Positions 23,730 to 35,326 of a stretch of 64,000 nucleotides of DNA are shown here, one piece after another (position 1 is the stretch's first letter; each line of letters starts with the position of its first letter). The translations under genes were made by a program, and so were the position numbers. A model generated the notes under the pieces. The model made no database searches and was not told the DNA's origin. It saw only the letters and a program-made list of their open reading frames with translations. This DNA is from Juglans regia (taxonomy: Eukaryota; Streptophyta; Magnoliopsida; Fagales; Juglandaceae): positions 19,749,424 to 19,813,423 of the forward strand of contig NC_049915.1 of the NCBI RefSeq assembly GCF_001411555.2. The letters are read 5' to 3'.

Positions 23730-26700
23730 ATGGAGGATTCAGCATCAGGCGCCATGATAAAGCTGACTGCCTCAAACTACAGTCTTTGGAGACCTCGAAT
23801 GGAGGATCTCTTGAACTGTAAAGATCTGTTTGACCCTTTGGAAGATGAAGGGAAGAAGCCAGATGAAGTTACGGATCAAGTGTGGAGAAAGATGCACAAG
23901 AAGACTATTGGTCAGATCAGGCAATGGATTGACCATAGTGTTTTTCACCACGTGGCCCAGGAGACGGATGCATATAACCTCTGGAAAAAGTTAGAGGATA
24001 TGTATCAGGCTAAAACTGCTCGAAACAAGGCCCTCTTGATGAGACGGCTTGTTAACTTGAAGTTGAAAAGCGATACCTCTGTTGCCGAGCATACTAGCGA
24101 GTTTCAAAACCTAGTTAACCAGCTCGGGTCCGTCAACCTGAATCTTGGCGATGAAGAACAAGCCCTGCTACTTCTCAGTTCATTACCAGACAGTTGGGAG
24201 ACGCTGGTGGTCTCCCTAAGTAACTCTACTCCAGATGGCAAACTTACCATGACGATGGTTAAGGATGCCCTGTTTAATGAGGAGGCCAGACGAAAAGAGA
24301 CAAGCATGAATCAAACTCATGCCCTTGTCACCGAGAGTAGAGAAAGGCCTCAAGGTAATGATAGAGGGAGAAGTGGAGGCAGAAACAGAGGGAAGTCTCA
24401 ACCACGTGGAAGGTCCAGCAGTAGCAGGAACCAGCAGACGGGTAACATGAAATGTTACCACTGTGGCAAAGAAGGCCACATGAGGAAACACTGCCGCAAG
24501 TTTTTAAGGGAGCAAGGTCAAAGCAGTAAGCTGAAGAAAGAAGATAGTGAAACCCTTGTCACTCTTTCGGGAGATGTGGCAATACTCTCCACCAGTGACG
24601 AGACGTATCTGCACGTTGCAAGCCATGATGTTGAGTGGGTGGTAGACACAGCAGCATCATACCACGCCACTTCCCACAGTGAATTTTTCACTACGTACAA
24701 AGCAGGAGACTTTGGTACAGTAAGGATGGGGAACGCTAGTTCCTCGAAGATCGTGGGAGTTGGCGAAGTGCAGATAAAAACCAACGTTGGTTGCACCATG
24801 GTGTTGAAAGATGTTCGACACATTCCTGACCTTCGGCTCAACCTGATTTCCTGGGACAGCCCTTGATCGACAGGGCTATGACAGCTACTTCAGCAAAGGC
24901 ACTTGGAAGCTGTCACAAGGTGCCATGGTTGTCGCCCGAGGACATATTTGCGGTACGTTGTACAAGACCCATGTGAAGATCGGTTCTGATAGCCTCAATG
25001 CAGTGGAAGACGAGGCATCACCGAATCTGTGGCACAAGAGACTCGGACATATGGGTGAGAAAGGGTTGGATACGCTTGCGAAGAAGGCACTCATCAAAGT
25101 TGCCAAAGGAACAGCGTTAAACCCTTGTGAGTACTGTTTGTTTGGCAAACAATGCAGAGTCTCGTTTAAATCCTCTACGAAGAGAAGATCAGAGTTGTTG
25201 AGTCTGGTACACTCTGATGTATGTGGTCCCATAGAAGAAGAGTCATTGGGAGGTAACAGATATTTCGTGACATTCATTGATGATGCTTCACGAAAGGTCT
25301 GGGTATATGTTTTAAAGTCAAAGGATCAGGTCTTCGAGCACTTCAAGAATTTCCACACCCTAGTGGAAAGAGAGACAGGAAAGAAGTTGAAGTGCCTGCG
25401 AACGGACAATGGAGGAGAATATGTCTCCAAAAGGTTCGCTGCATACTGCGCTGATCGCGGTATTCGACATGAGAAGACGGTCCCATATACCCCTCAGCAC
25501 AATGGTGTAGCCGAAAGAATGAACCGGACCATCATTGAAAGAACAAGATGCATGCTCAGTATGGCCAAGTTACCAAAGCCATTCTGGGGTGAAGCTGTTC
25601 TAGCTGCCTGTTACCTGATCAACAGATCACCTTCTGCACCACTGGAATTTGAAATTCCTGAGAAGGTTTGGTCTGGAAAAGATGTCTCTTACTCTCACCT
25701 GAGAGTGTTTGGGTGCAAAGCCTTTGCACACGTATCCAAGGAGCTGAGACAGAAGCTCGATGTCAAGTCAACTCCATGTATCTTTGTTGGATATGGAGAT
25801 GAAGAATTCGGATACAAGTTATGGGATCCAGTGACAAAGAAAATTGTCAGAAGTAGGGACGTTGTGTTCCATGAAAACCAGAACATAGGAACTGAAGCTT
25901 CATCAAGAGAGCTTAGTTCCGATACTACAAATCCTGCACCATTACAGTCCACCACAGATAATGAGGAAATGCAGGATCGAGATCCAGAAGCAGAAGAAGA
26001 AGCTCAGGGTGTCGAGCAGGGGGAGCAAGAATCCTCTCCACCAACAGCTGGTGTACCACCACAAGGGTTAGATGGTGACGAACCTCCTTTGGTTGATGAA
26101 CCAAGAAGATCGGCAAGAGGCCGCCTACTGATTCCGTCGAGGAGATATCCGGAATCAGACTATATTCTGCTTACTGATGAGGGGGAGCCAGAGAGTTTCC
26201 AGGAAGTTCAAACTCATGCTGATAGAAGCCTATGGGTGCAGGCAATGCAAGAAGAGATGAGTTCTTTGTAGAAAAATCAGACCTATGAGTTGGTGAAACT
26301 TCCTGAAGGAAAGAAAGCCCTAAAGAACAAATGGGTGTTCAAGCTGAAGAAAGATGGCCAAGGAAAGCTGATGAAGCACAAGGCCAGATTGGTTGTCAAA
26401 GGATTCCAGCAGAAGAAGGGAATCGACTTTGACGAGATATTTTCTCCGGTGGTGAAAATGATGTCGATCCGAGTCATACTCGGATTGGTAGCCAGCTTGA
26501 ATTTGGAACTCGAACAGATGGATGTGAAGACAGCCTTTCTCCATGGAGGTTTGGAGGAGGAGATCTATATGGAGCAACCAGAAGGGTTTGCAGCTCCAGG
26601 GAAAGATCACTTAGTCTGCAGGCTGAAGAAGAGTCTCTATGGCCTCAAGCAAGCGCCGAGGCAATGGTACAAGAAGTTCGACTCATTCATGATGAGTCAT

Positions 26701-27430
26701 GGTTACAAGAGACTTGTTGCAGATCAGTGTGTCTATGTTCGAAGGTTCCAGAATGACAAGTTTGTCATACTCCTTCTTTACGTTGATGATATGTTAATCG
26801 TTGGTGAGGATAGGTCCATGATTAACAAACTAAAGAAGGAACTATCCAAGTCCTTTGACATGAAGGACTTAGGCCCAGCACAACAAATTTTGGGCATGAA
26901 GATTGTTCGTGATAGGAAAGTCAAAAGGGTGTGGCTATCACAACAAAAATATGTTGAACAGGTCATTAGACGTTTCAACATGGGAGATGCTAAGCCAGTC
27001 AAAACTCCACTTGCAAACCACTTCAAATTGAGCAAGAGCTCGTGTCCTTCTTCAAAGAAAGAGATTGAAGAAATGGAAGCAATCCCCTACTCTTCAGCAG
27101 TAGGAAGCCTAATGTATGCAATGGTTTGTACCAGACCAGATATTGCTCATGCTGTAGGCATGGTGAGCAGATTCCTTTCAAATCCAGGAAAGGATCATTG
27201 GGAAGCAGTCAAGTGGATTCTCAGGTACCTGAAAGGTACATCGAATATGTGCTTGTGTTTTGGGGGAGCTAAACCAGTTTTGGAAGGCTATACAGATTCA
27301 GATATGGCAGGAGATCTGGATAGCAGGAAATCTACTTCAGGATTTCTCTTCACCTTTGCAGGAGGAGCTGTCTCTTGGCAGTCCAAGTTGCAGAAGTGTG
27401 TTGCTTTATCTACAACAGAGGCAGAGTACA
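23730..27430 (+). pseudogene. Copia gag-pol, 5' part (one frameshift, one stop, nested insertion)
   Basis: The ATG at 23730 opens gag (SNYSLWRPRMEDLL), with zinc knuckle CYHCGKEGHMRKHC. The protease has VVDTAASYH. Integrase has its HHCC finger (HKRLGHMGEKG...C..C) and the D,D,E core with TDNGGEY and TPQHNGVAERMN. Reverse transcriptase follows with KNKWVFKLK and the YVDDML active site, and RNase H runs up to TEAEY, where the nested gypsy enters at 27431. Two lesions are visible before that: a 2-bp gain near 24849 (CTGGGACAG against CGGGAACAA in the related element) shifting frame at the GAG-pre-integrase region, and a TAG at 26269-26271. Otherwise the frame is well preserved. Gag and integrase resemble the Tork/Tnt1 type. 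Confidence 0.85.
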
Positions 27431-29875
27431 TGTAACGCCCCGACCCCGAGGGTCCGGAGAGTTAACTCATAAACCTGATAATCAGCTCTAACAAGGCTAG
27501 AGTACTCCCAAAATCAATAATATACCCATTTTCTCAAAACTCAAATCGAACGTAAATACTTCAATTAAACACATCAAATAGTTCATTTATCCAATATTCA
27601 ATCCAAATAACCCAAATATAATCAACTCTTCTTCTTGTCTCAAATAACAACTAACAATAATAAAACATTAACATAAATCTCCATAAACCGTCTAAATCGA
27701 TTGAAGCAACTTAAGAAAATAATTAGTCTCTAACACCAACACTAGTAACATGAGATATCCAACCACAAATCAGTGCTAATCTTCTCCATAGACTCTAATA
27801 CTGATCCTCAGCTGAACCATCGATGTCATCTGAAATATTATGAAGATTAACGGGGTGAGTTATCAACAACTCAGCAAGCAAGGAGCATATACCAGCATGT
27901 AAACATGAGCATTTATAACATTTGATAAGCCGAACAAAACATTTACTTTCAGAATGCAGAAACAAAACTTTTACAAAACATTAGAGCGAAGTTTTCAGAA
28001 AATAAACTTATTCCAAAAAGAACTTCCGTTGGCATTTCTAAACTGAAACATTATAATCTTATCTCATCTCTTAGATCACATCGGGACAATACCATGTTTA
28101 ACCCCCGTGGTAGGGTTATAAACCACCATTATACCCGTGGCTGGGCCATATTCCATGTTTCACCCCCGTGGTAGGGTTATAAACCACCATTATACCCGTG
28201 GCTGGGCCATTTTCCATGTTTCACCCCCGTGGTAGGGTTATAAACCACCATTATACCCGTGGCTGGGCCATTTTCCATGTTTCACCCCCGTGGTAGGGTT
28301 ATAAACCACCATTATACCCGTGGCTGGGCCTTAACAGAAACAGAACGGATTTCATCGAAAATCCGGTTACAATCATATACAGAATCAGAACATCATGCCA
28401 AGATTCTCAGATGATACCTCATATCAAAACAAAACATTGAAAGGCTTCAGATCATTTCACATGTTCGAGATAAACATAAACAAAATATTCTCATTTGTTC
28501 ATAACAAAACTTCCAGATTTTCATATTCGCTCTTTTACATAGTTCAGAAATAAAGTACACAAAACTTGCTCATGTCTACACTAGTCATGACAGAAAAACA
28601 TTTTCCCTTATATAGAATTTATGCATATGCAGAATAAACATTTGAGGTTGTTTTCAGATCATCTCTTTCAAAAATAAACACATTTATTCTCAAAGTCAAC
28701 CTCCTTTCATTTATTTTATGTAAAACTAGTATATAAACCCCGCTTACCTGATTTCTTCGAATTATCAACACCTTGAGCCGGAACTCTAAAAGTAACACCA
28801 CCTAAACAAAAGAACATATATCCAACATTTAATAACCAATCTAGTAGCCTGCTATTTAATGAATAAAAAAATCAAACAGTCCCTTCACAGCTCCATAACT
28901 ATCTAACAATTAAATCCGAACAACTCTCTTCAACCCATTTGCAATTGAAACCCAAAACATCCACACCTTTTAATAATACCAACCGACTATAATCATTTCC
29001 AAAATCAACCACAGCAACTCTAATAATTAAAACATAATCCAATCCAAACTTCGCTTCCAAACTTCGAATAAAACCATTTCAGTGCCCGCATCAATACTCT
29101 ACTCATTCAACAATTCAAAACTTGTAGAAAAATTCAATACCACTAGTTCCAAAAGATCCGTCATTTCACACCAAAAAGTCTCAAGTAATACTTCAAAAAC
29201 CGACTCACAAAACACCCAAAATTATACTCCTCCACCTCCATAATTCCAATACACTTCACTGTTTCAGCAATTAAAACAACAACTAAAAAAAATAAACGCT
29301 CAAAAATTCATCTACTGAAATTACTAATGGTCTGCGCATAGAGGAAGAAAAAATAAGTCTAAGTGTGATGCACGGTCAACCAACCAGTGCATGCGTGAAA
29401 CAGACAAACGAAGGAAAGGGAAAAAAAAATTAGTTACCGAAAGGAAAAATAAATTCAAGCGCCCAGACTTGATGCCCACGGACTACTTCGAAGAACTAAA
29501 GAAAACCGAGACCCACGGAGATGGAAATATCCAGTAACTGCAGACCGAAAATGCAGAACGAAGGAAATCAGCGGAAGGAGAAGAAAACAGTGAGAACCCG
29601 ATTGAGAAGTCTGCAAAGAAATGAGTAAAAACCGAACCTTGAGTGTGAAAGGAGATGATAAGCAACCGCTGGAGTCGTGGGTTGGTGCGCACGGTTGAGA
29701 GAGATCCGGAAATGCAGAGCAGAGGGGAAGGCAACGCGAAGAAGAAAAACAGTGCAAGGGAATTAATCCCTTCACCCAAGCGACGCCGTTCGGTCTCACT
29801 AAAACTACTCAAGGGCTGGGCTTCTCCAATGGGCTGGGCCTCACCAACGGGCTGGGCCTAAGCCCGGTTATTACA
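27431..29875 (-). repeat. Nested gypsy LTR (3')
   Basis: 2445 bp. Carries about 3.9 units of the 61-bp tandem repeat (28092-28330). On the minus strand, GGGGTTTATATACTA (28728-28742) is a plausible TATA region marking the U3/R boundary area. Confidence 0.9.
28092..28330. repeat. 61-bp tandem repeat, about 3.9 units
   Basis: Same unit as at 7057-7234. One unit more than the sister LTR at 32857-33034, which accounts exactly for the 61-bp length difference between the two LTRs. Confidence 0.9.
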
Positions 29876-31783
29876 TTCTCCCCCCCTTAAAAAAAATTCC
29901 GTCCTCGGAATTTGCCACAAGCTATTAGGATCAACGTCGAACAACTGTGGGTACTTGACTTGCATTTCCTTTTCTAATTCCCAAGAGGCTTCACTGATAG
30001 CATGATTATTCCATACCACCTTAACCAATGGAATAGTCCGATTACGTAACACTTGTTCTTTTCTCTCTACAATCCGCAACGGCTCTTCTGTATAAGTCAG
30101 ATCTTCCTGAAAATGAAGAGGCTCGTAATCAATAACGTGAGTGGGATCAGGAACATACTTCCTCAGCATAGATACATGAAATACATTGTGTACACTTGAG
30201 AGCGCGGGTGGTAGGGCTACTCTGTAAGCCACTGGTCCAATCCGATCAAGAATCTCAAATGGTCCGATGTACCTAGGGCTCAACTTACCCTTCTTTCCAA
30301 ACCTCATAACCCCTCTCATGGGTGCAATCCTCAAGAATACCTTAACCCCAACCTCAAACTCCAATTGGCGACGACGGTTATCTGCATAGCTCTTCTGCCG
30401 ACTCTGAGCCGCTCTCATTCTAGCTCGAATGGTCTCAATCTTCTCTGCTGTCTTCTGTATGATTTCTGGACCCAAAATTTGTCTTTCGCCCACTTCGTCC
30501 CAATATAACGGAGATCTACACTTCCTACCATAAAGTGCCTCATAAGGTGCCATCTCAATACTAGCCTGGTAACTGTTATTATAAGCAAACTCGACCAAAG
30601 GCAAGTGTCGAATCCAAGTCCCCTTAAAATCCAGCATACAAGCTCTCAACATGTCTTCCAAAATTTGAATGGTCCTTTCCGACTGACCATCTGTTTGTGG
30701 GTGAAACGCCGTGCTAAAATTTAACTTAGTGCCCATGGCCTCTTGTAAGCTTCGCCAAAATTTCGAAGTGAAACGCGGATCCCTATCCGACACAATGGAC
30801 ACAGGTACCCCATGCAACCTCACTATTTCCTGTATATAAAGCTCGGCTAGTTTCTCCAACTTATAAGAAACTTTGATAGGTACAAAATGAGCTGTCTTCG
30901 TCAAACGGTCTACTATCACCCAAATTGCATCTTGTCCGGTCGGTGCCCGAGGAAGACTTGTAACAAAGTCCATAGAAATATGCTCCCATTTCCATTCTGG
31001 AATCTGAAGTGGTTGCAATAACCCTGCTGGTCGTTGATGTTCTACTTTCACCTGTTGACATGTTAAGCACTGTGCCACAAATTGAGCAATCTCTCTCTTC
31101 ATGCCCTCCCACCAAAAAGACTCTTTCAAATCTCGATACATTTTCGTGCTACCCGGGTGAACTGTGTAAGGAGAGCGGTGCGCTTCTTCAAGGATAAGTC
31201 TTTTTATTACAACACTGTCCGGCACACAACATCTGTTTCCAAACCTTAATACTCCATCTTCAGAAATATTAAACTCAGGTTTATCCCCTTTTTCTACTTC
31301 TTCAAACTTCCTAGTCTTTTTCTCCTCATCGGGAATCAAGTATGCGGCGAAACGTGATAATTCCGCAAACCTTGCAGCATACTGGCGCACAGTCATGGTT
31401 CCCTGCACCAAGTTGGTGAACTCTCGGGCTCTAGCATCCCTATCTGCCTTAGGGAAGAATCGGTCGAAGAAACTCTGCTTGAATTGAGCCCAAACAATTA
31501 CTCCAATCCCCTCAGCTTCCCTGATAATTTTCTCAGAATTCCACCACCTCTTTGCTTCTCCAGATAATTTAAAGGCTGCGAACTTGACTTTTTGCTGATC
31601 GGTACACTCCAAAACACCAAATATTTCTTCAATGTCTTGTATCCAATCTTCCGCAGCATTCGCATTGCCTCTTCCATCAAAGGTGGGAGGATGCGTTCGA
31701 TTAAATTGTTCAAACGTGCAACCCCCACCATTGTCGTCTTCATTCAAATCTTCAAGAGTTCGAACTCTATGACGAGCAGCCAT
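29858..31783 (-). CDS. Gag-integrase fusion ORF of the nested gypsy
   Basis: One uninterrupted 641-residue frame from ATG at 31783 to a stop inside the 3' LTR. Residues 1 to about 158 are a gypsy gag capsid part ([45 protein letters not shown]). It then joins directly, near [18 protein letters not shown], to the region before the integrase finger. The integrase has its HHCC finger (VHPGSTKMY...CLTCQQ), core acidic residues in [12 protein letters not shown] and TDGQSE, and a C-terminal GPFEIL / [13 protein letters not shown] domain with a chromodomain-like end ([17 protein letters not shown]). The gag zinc knuckle, protease, reverse transcriptase and RNase H are all missing. The join keeps the frame. 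The product could bind element RNA or cDNA only speculatively. Confidence 0.9.
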   Translation of the reverse strand: MAARHRVRTLEDLNEDDNGGGCTFEQFNRTHPPTFDGRGNANAAEDWIQDIEEIFGVLECTDQQKVKFAAFKLSGEAKRWWNSEKIIREAEGIGVIVWAQFKQSFFDRFFPKADRDARAREFTNLVQGTMTVRQYAARFAELSRFAAYLIPDEEKKTRKFEEVEKGDKPEFNISEDGVLRFGNRCCVPDSVVIKRLILEEAHRSPYTVHPGSTKMYRDLKESFWWEGMKREIAQFVAQCLTCQQVKVEHQRPAGLLQPLQIPEWKWEHISMDFVTSLPRAPTGQDAIWVIVDRLTKTAHFVPIKVSYKLEKLAELYIQEIVRLHGVPVSIVSDRDPRFTSKFWRSLQEAMGTKLNFSTAFHPQTDGQSERTIQILEDMLRACMLDFKGTWIRHLPLVEFAYNNSYQASIEMAPYEALYGRKCRSPLYWDEVGERQILGPEIIQKTAEKIETIRARMRAAQSRQKSYADNRRRQLEFEVGVKVFLRIAPMRGVMRFGKKGKLSPRYIGPFEILDRIGPVAYRVALPPALSSVHNVFHVSMLRKYVPDPTHVIDYEPLHFQEDLTYTEEPLRIVERKEQVLRNRTIPLVKVVWNNHAISEASWELEKEMQVKYPQLFDVDPNSLWQIPRTEFFLRGGECNNRA

Positions 31784-32194
31784 CCTGAAAGTCTACACTC
31801 GGTGAAACGTTCTAAAATAAAAGAAAACGAATATACAAGGTAAATAAAAATAAATAAGAGGATAAATAAAATATGCATATAAACACATATACATATATAT
31901 GTCTATATAAATCAGATAACTATGCAAATTTGACATCACTTAATACACACGTATATCACTAAAATCTATAACCTCAAAGTTCCAAATTCAATTTCTAACA
32001 TCAGCCAAATTTAAAACCTCAAATCCCATCAAAATCAATCTTAATGTTCTTGTAACTCAAACTTAAATATCCACATGACAATCCTTATAATCCTCCAATT
32101 CCTATTTTGAAATTTACACATCCTATGAACCCACAGATATCTAAACCTCCAAGGTCTACAGTATGCAGAATTCAAACCTGGCTCTGATACCAAC

Positions 32195-34578
32195 TGTAAC
32201 GCCCCGACCCCGAGGGTCCGGAGAGTTAACTCATAAACCTGATAATCAGCTCTAACAAGGCTAGAGTACTCCCAAAATCAATAATATACCCATTTTCTCA
32301 AAACTCAAATCGAACGTAAATACTTCAATTAAACACATCAAATAGTTCATTTATCCAATATTCAATCCAAATAACCCAAATATAATCAACTCTTCTTCTT
32401 GTCTCAAATAACAACTAAAAATAATAAAACATTAACATAAATCTCCATAAACCGTCTAAATCGATTGAAGCAACTTAAGAAAATAATTAGTCTCTAACAC
32501 CAACACTAGTAACATGAGATATCCAACCACAAATTAGTGCTAATCTTCTCCATAGACTCTAATACTGATCCTCAGCTGAACCATCGATGTCATCTGAAAT
32601 ATTATGAAGATTAACGGGGTGAGTTATCAACAACTCAGCAAGCAAGGAGCATATACCAGCATGTAAACATGAGCATTTATAACATTTGATAAGCCGAACA
32701 AAACATTTACTTTCAGAATGCAGAAACAAAACTTTTACAAAACATTAGAGCGAAGTTTTCAGAAAATAAACTTATTCCAAAAAGAACTTCCGTTGGCATT
32801 TCTAAACTGAAACATTATAATCTTATCTCATCTCTTAGCATCACATCGGGACAATACCATGTTTAACCCCCGTGGTAGGGTTATAAACCACCATTATACC
32901 CGTGGCTGGGCCATATTCCATGTTTCACCCCCGTGGTAGGGTTATAAACCACCATTATACCCGTGGCTGGGCCATTTTCCATGTTTCACCCCCGTGGTAG
33001 GGTTATAAACCACCATTATACCCGTGGCTGGGCCTTAACAGAAACAGAACGGATTTCATCGAAAATCCGGTTACAATCATATACATAATCAGAACATCAT
33101 GCCAAGATTCTCAGATGATACCTCATATCAAAACAAAACATTGAAAGGCTTCAGATCATTTCACATGTTCGAGATAAACATAAACAAAATATTCTCATTT
33201 GTTCATAACAAAACTTCCAGATTTTCATATTCGCTCTTTTACATAGTTCAGAAATAAAGTACACAAAACTTGCTCATGTCTACACTAGTCATGACAGAAA
33301 AACATTTTCCTTATATAGAATTTATGCATATGCAGAATAAACATTTGAGGTTGTTTTCAGATCATCTCTTTCAAAAATAAACACATTTATTCTCAAAGTC
33401 AACCTCCTTTCATTTATTTTATGTAAAACTAGTATATAAACCCCGCTTACCTGATTTCTTCGAATTATCAACACCTTGAGCCGGAACTCTAAAAGTAACA
33501 CCACCTAAACAAAAGAACATATATCCAACATTTAATAACCAATCTAGTAGCCTGCTATTTAATGAATAAAAAAATCAAACAGTCCCTTCACAGCTCCATA
33601 ACTATCTAACAATTAAATCCGAACAACTCTCTTCAACCCATTTGCAATTGAAACCCAAAACATCCACACCTTTTAATAATACCAACCGACTATAATCATT
33701 TCCAAAATCAACCACAGCAACTCTAATAATTAAAACATAATCCAATCCAAACTTCGCTTCCAAACTTCGAATAAAACCATTTCAGTGCCCGCATCAATAC
33801 TCTACTCATTCAACAATTCAAAACTTGTAGAAAAATTCAATACCACTAGTTCCAAAAGATCCGTCATTTCACACCAAAAAGTCTCAAGTAATACTTCAAA
33901 AACCGACTCACAAAACACCCAAAATTATACTCCTCCACCTCCATAATTCCAATACACTTCACTGTTTCAGCAATTAAAACAACAACTAAAAAAAATAAAC
34001 GCTCAAAAATTCATCTACTGAAATTACTAATGGTCTGCGCATAGAGGAAGAAAAAATAAGTCTAAGTGTGATGCACGGTCAACCAACCAGTGCATGCGTG
34101 AAACAGACAAACGAAGGAAAGGGAAAAAAAAATTAGTTACCGAAAGGAAAAATAAATTCAAGCGCCCAGACTTGATGCTCACGGACTACTTCGAAGAACT
34201 AAAGAAAACCGAGACCCACGGAGATGGAAATATCCAGTAACTGCAGACCGAAAATGCAGAACGAAGGAAATCAGCGGAAGGAGAAGAAAACAGTGAGAAC
34301 CCGATTGAGAAGTCTGCAAAGAAATGAGTAAAAACCGAACCTTGAGTGTGAAAGGAGATGATAAGCAACCGCTGGAGTCGTGGGTTGGTGCGCACGGTTG
34401 AGAGAGATCCGGAAATGCAGAGCAGAGGGGAAGGCAACGCGAAGAAGAAAAACAGTGCAAGGGAATTAATCCCTTCACCCAAGCGACGCCGTTCGGTCTC
34501 ACTAAAACTACTCAAGGGCTGGGCTTCTCCAATGGGCTGGGCCTCACCAACGGGCTGGGCCTAAGCCCGGTTATTACA
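32195..34578 (-). repeat. Nested gypsy LTR (5')
   Basis: 2384 bp, followed by duplicated target GTACA. Carries about 2.9 units of the 61-bp repeat (32857-33034). Confidence 0.9.
32857..33034. repeat. 61-bp tandem repeat, about 2.9 units
   Basis: Same unit as 28092-28330, one copy fewer. Confidence 0.9.
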
Positions 34579-34583
34579 GTACA

Positions 34584-34897
34584 TTGCCGCAGCGGAAGCT
34601 GGGAAAGAGATGTTGTGGATGAAGCGTTTTCTCCAAGAGCTAGGGGTTAGTCAAGAGGACTACAAGGTACATTGTGATAGTCAAAGTGCTCTAGATTTGA
34701 GCAAGAATTCAATGTACCACTCCCGCACCAAGCATATTGACATCCGCTATCATTGGATACGCGAAGCGATGGAACAACAGCTGTTGAAGCTTGTGAAAAT
34801 CCATACGAAAGAGAATCCAGCAGACATGCTGACGAAGGTGGTTACAAGTGAGAAGCTTGAGCTATGCAGAGACATAGCTGGGATGGAAAACATATAG
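34584..34897 (+). pseudogene. Copia RNase H, 3' part
   Basis: Continuation of the copia frame after the nested insertion: AAEAGKEMLWMKRFLQEL, VHCDSQSALDLSKNS, RTKHIDIRYHWIRE and the terminal ENPADMLTK motif, stop at 34895-34897. Together with 23730-27430 it completes the copia polyprotein apart from the lesions noted there. Confidence 0.9.
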
Positions 34898-34922
34898 GTA
34901 AATGGGCATGGAGGGGGAGAAT

Positions 34923-35321
34923 TGTTGAAGTCCATGCCCTGAGCAGTCATTGTTGACTGCTCAGCGCTTAACCCTCAACCCCCAGCGCCCAACCACCTAA
35001 TGAATGCAACAATAAATGCATTCATACGTGAAGTAATGCGCCTATAAATTAAAGCTTCAGACGAGAGCATCATACACCCAAGGAGAAAAGAAAAGAGAGA
35101 GAGCCGAGAGAGCTCTGAAAGAAAAGAAGAGAGTTGAGTTGAGTGGAGTGTGATCCTCCTCCTCTGTAATATTTTCTTGTGTTCCACTATTTATTAGTGA
35201 AGCTCTTTTCTGTGGATGTAGGCAGTTGCCGAACCACGTTAAATTTTTGGTGTCACTGAGTGCATGAGTGTACTCTTTTATTACCGCTTTTATCCCTTCC
35301 GCTGTGTTGATTTCCCCAACA
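34923..35321 (+). repeat. Copia 3' LTR
   Basis: 399 bp, one visible difference from the 5' LTR; followed by duplicated target CTTCG and then the rest of unit B exon 1. Confidence 0.95.
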
Positions 35322-35326
35322 CTTCG

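Larger units (their letters stand above)
27431..34578 (-). mobile_element. Nested non-autonomous gypsy (Tekay-like chromovirus derivative)
   Basis: Inserted in the copia RNase H frame with duplicated target GTACA (27426-27430, 34579-34583). LTRs are 27431-29875 (2445 bp) and 32195-34578 (2384 bp); both begin TGTAACGCCC and end TTATTACA. The internal region is only 2319 bp. On the minus strand the primer-binding site is GTTGGTATCAGAGC (complement of 32181-32194) and the polypurine tract AAGGGGGGGAGAA adjoins 29875. I see only about six single-base differences between the LTRs plus one 61-bp repeat unit, so insertion is recent. Protease, reverse transcriptase and RNase H are absent, so it needs a helper. 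Long LTRs and a chromodomain-type tail fit Tekay/Del. Confidence 0.95.
22721..35321 (+). mobile_element. Young Ty1/copia element in exon 1 of unit B (with nested gypsy)
   Basis: LTRs at 22721-23119 and 34923-35321 are both 399 bp, start TGTTGAAG, end CCCAACA and differ at one position that I can see (T/C near 23078 and 35285). The target duplication CTTCG (22716-22720, 35322-35326) is perfect. Primer-binding site TGGTATCAGAGC is at 23122-23133 and the polypurine tract GGAGGGGGAGA is just before 34923. Without the nested insertion (27431-34578 plus one GTACA), the element is about 5.4 kb. Near-identical LTRs mean a recent insertion. The coding frame is not fully open, so it was probably mobilised in trans or mutated shortly after insertion. 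Confidence 0.95.

Noticed and set aside
29455..29861. Repeated 60-114 residue open frames, duplicated at 34179-34564
   Set aside because: They are the same sequence in the two LTRs of the nested element; no start context or domain supports a gene.
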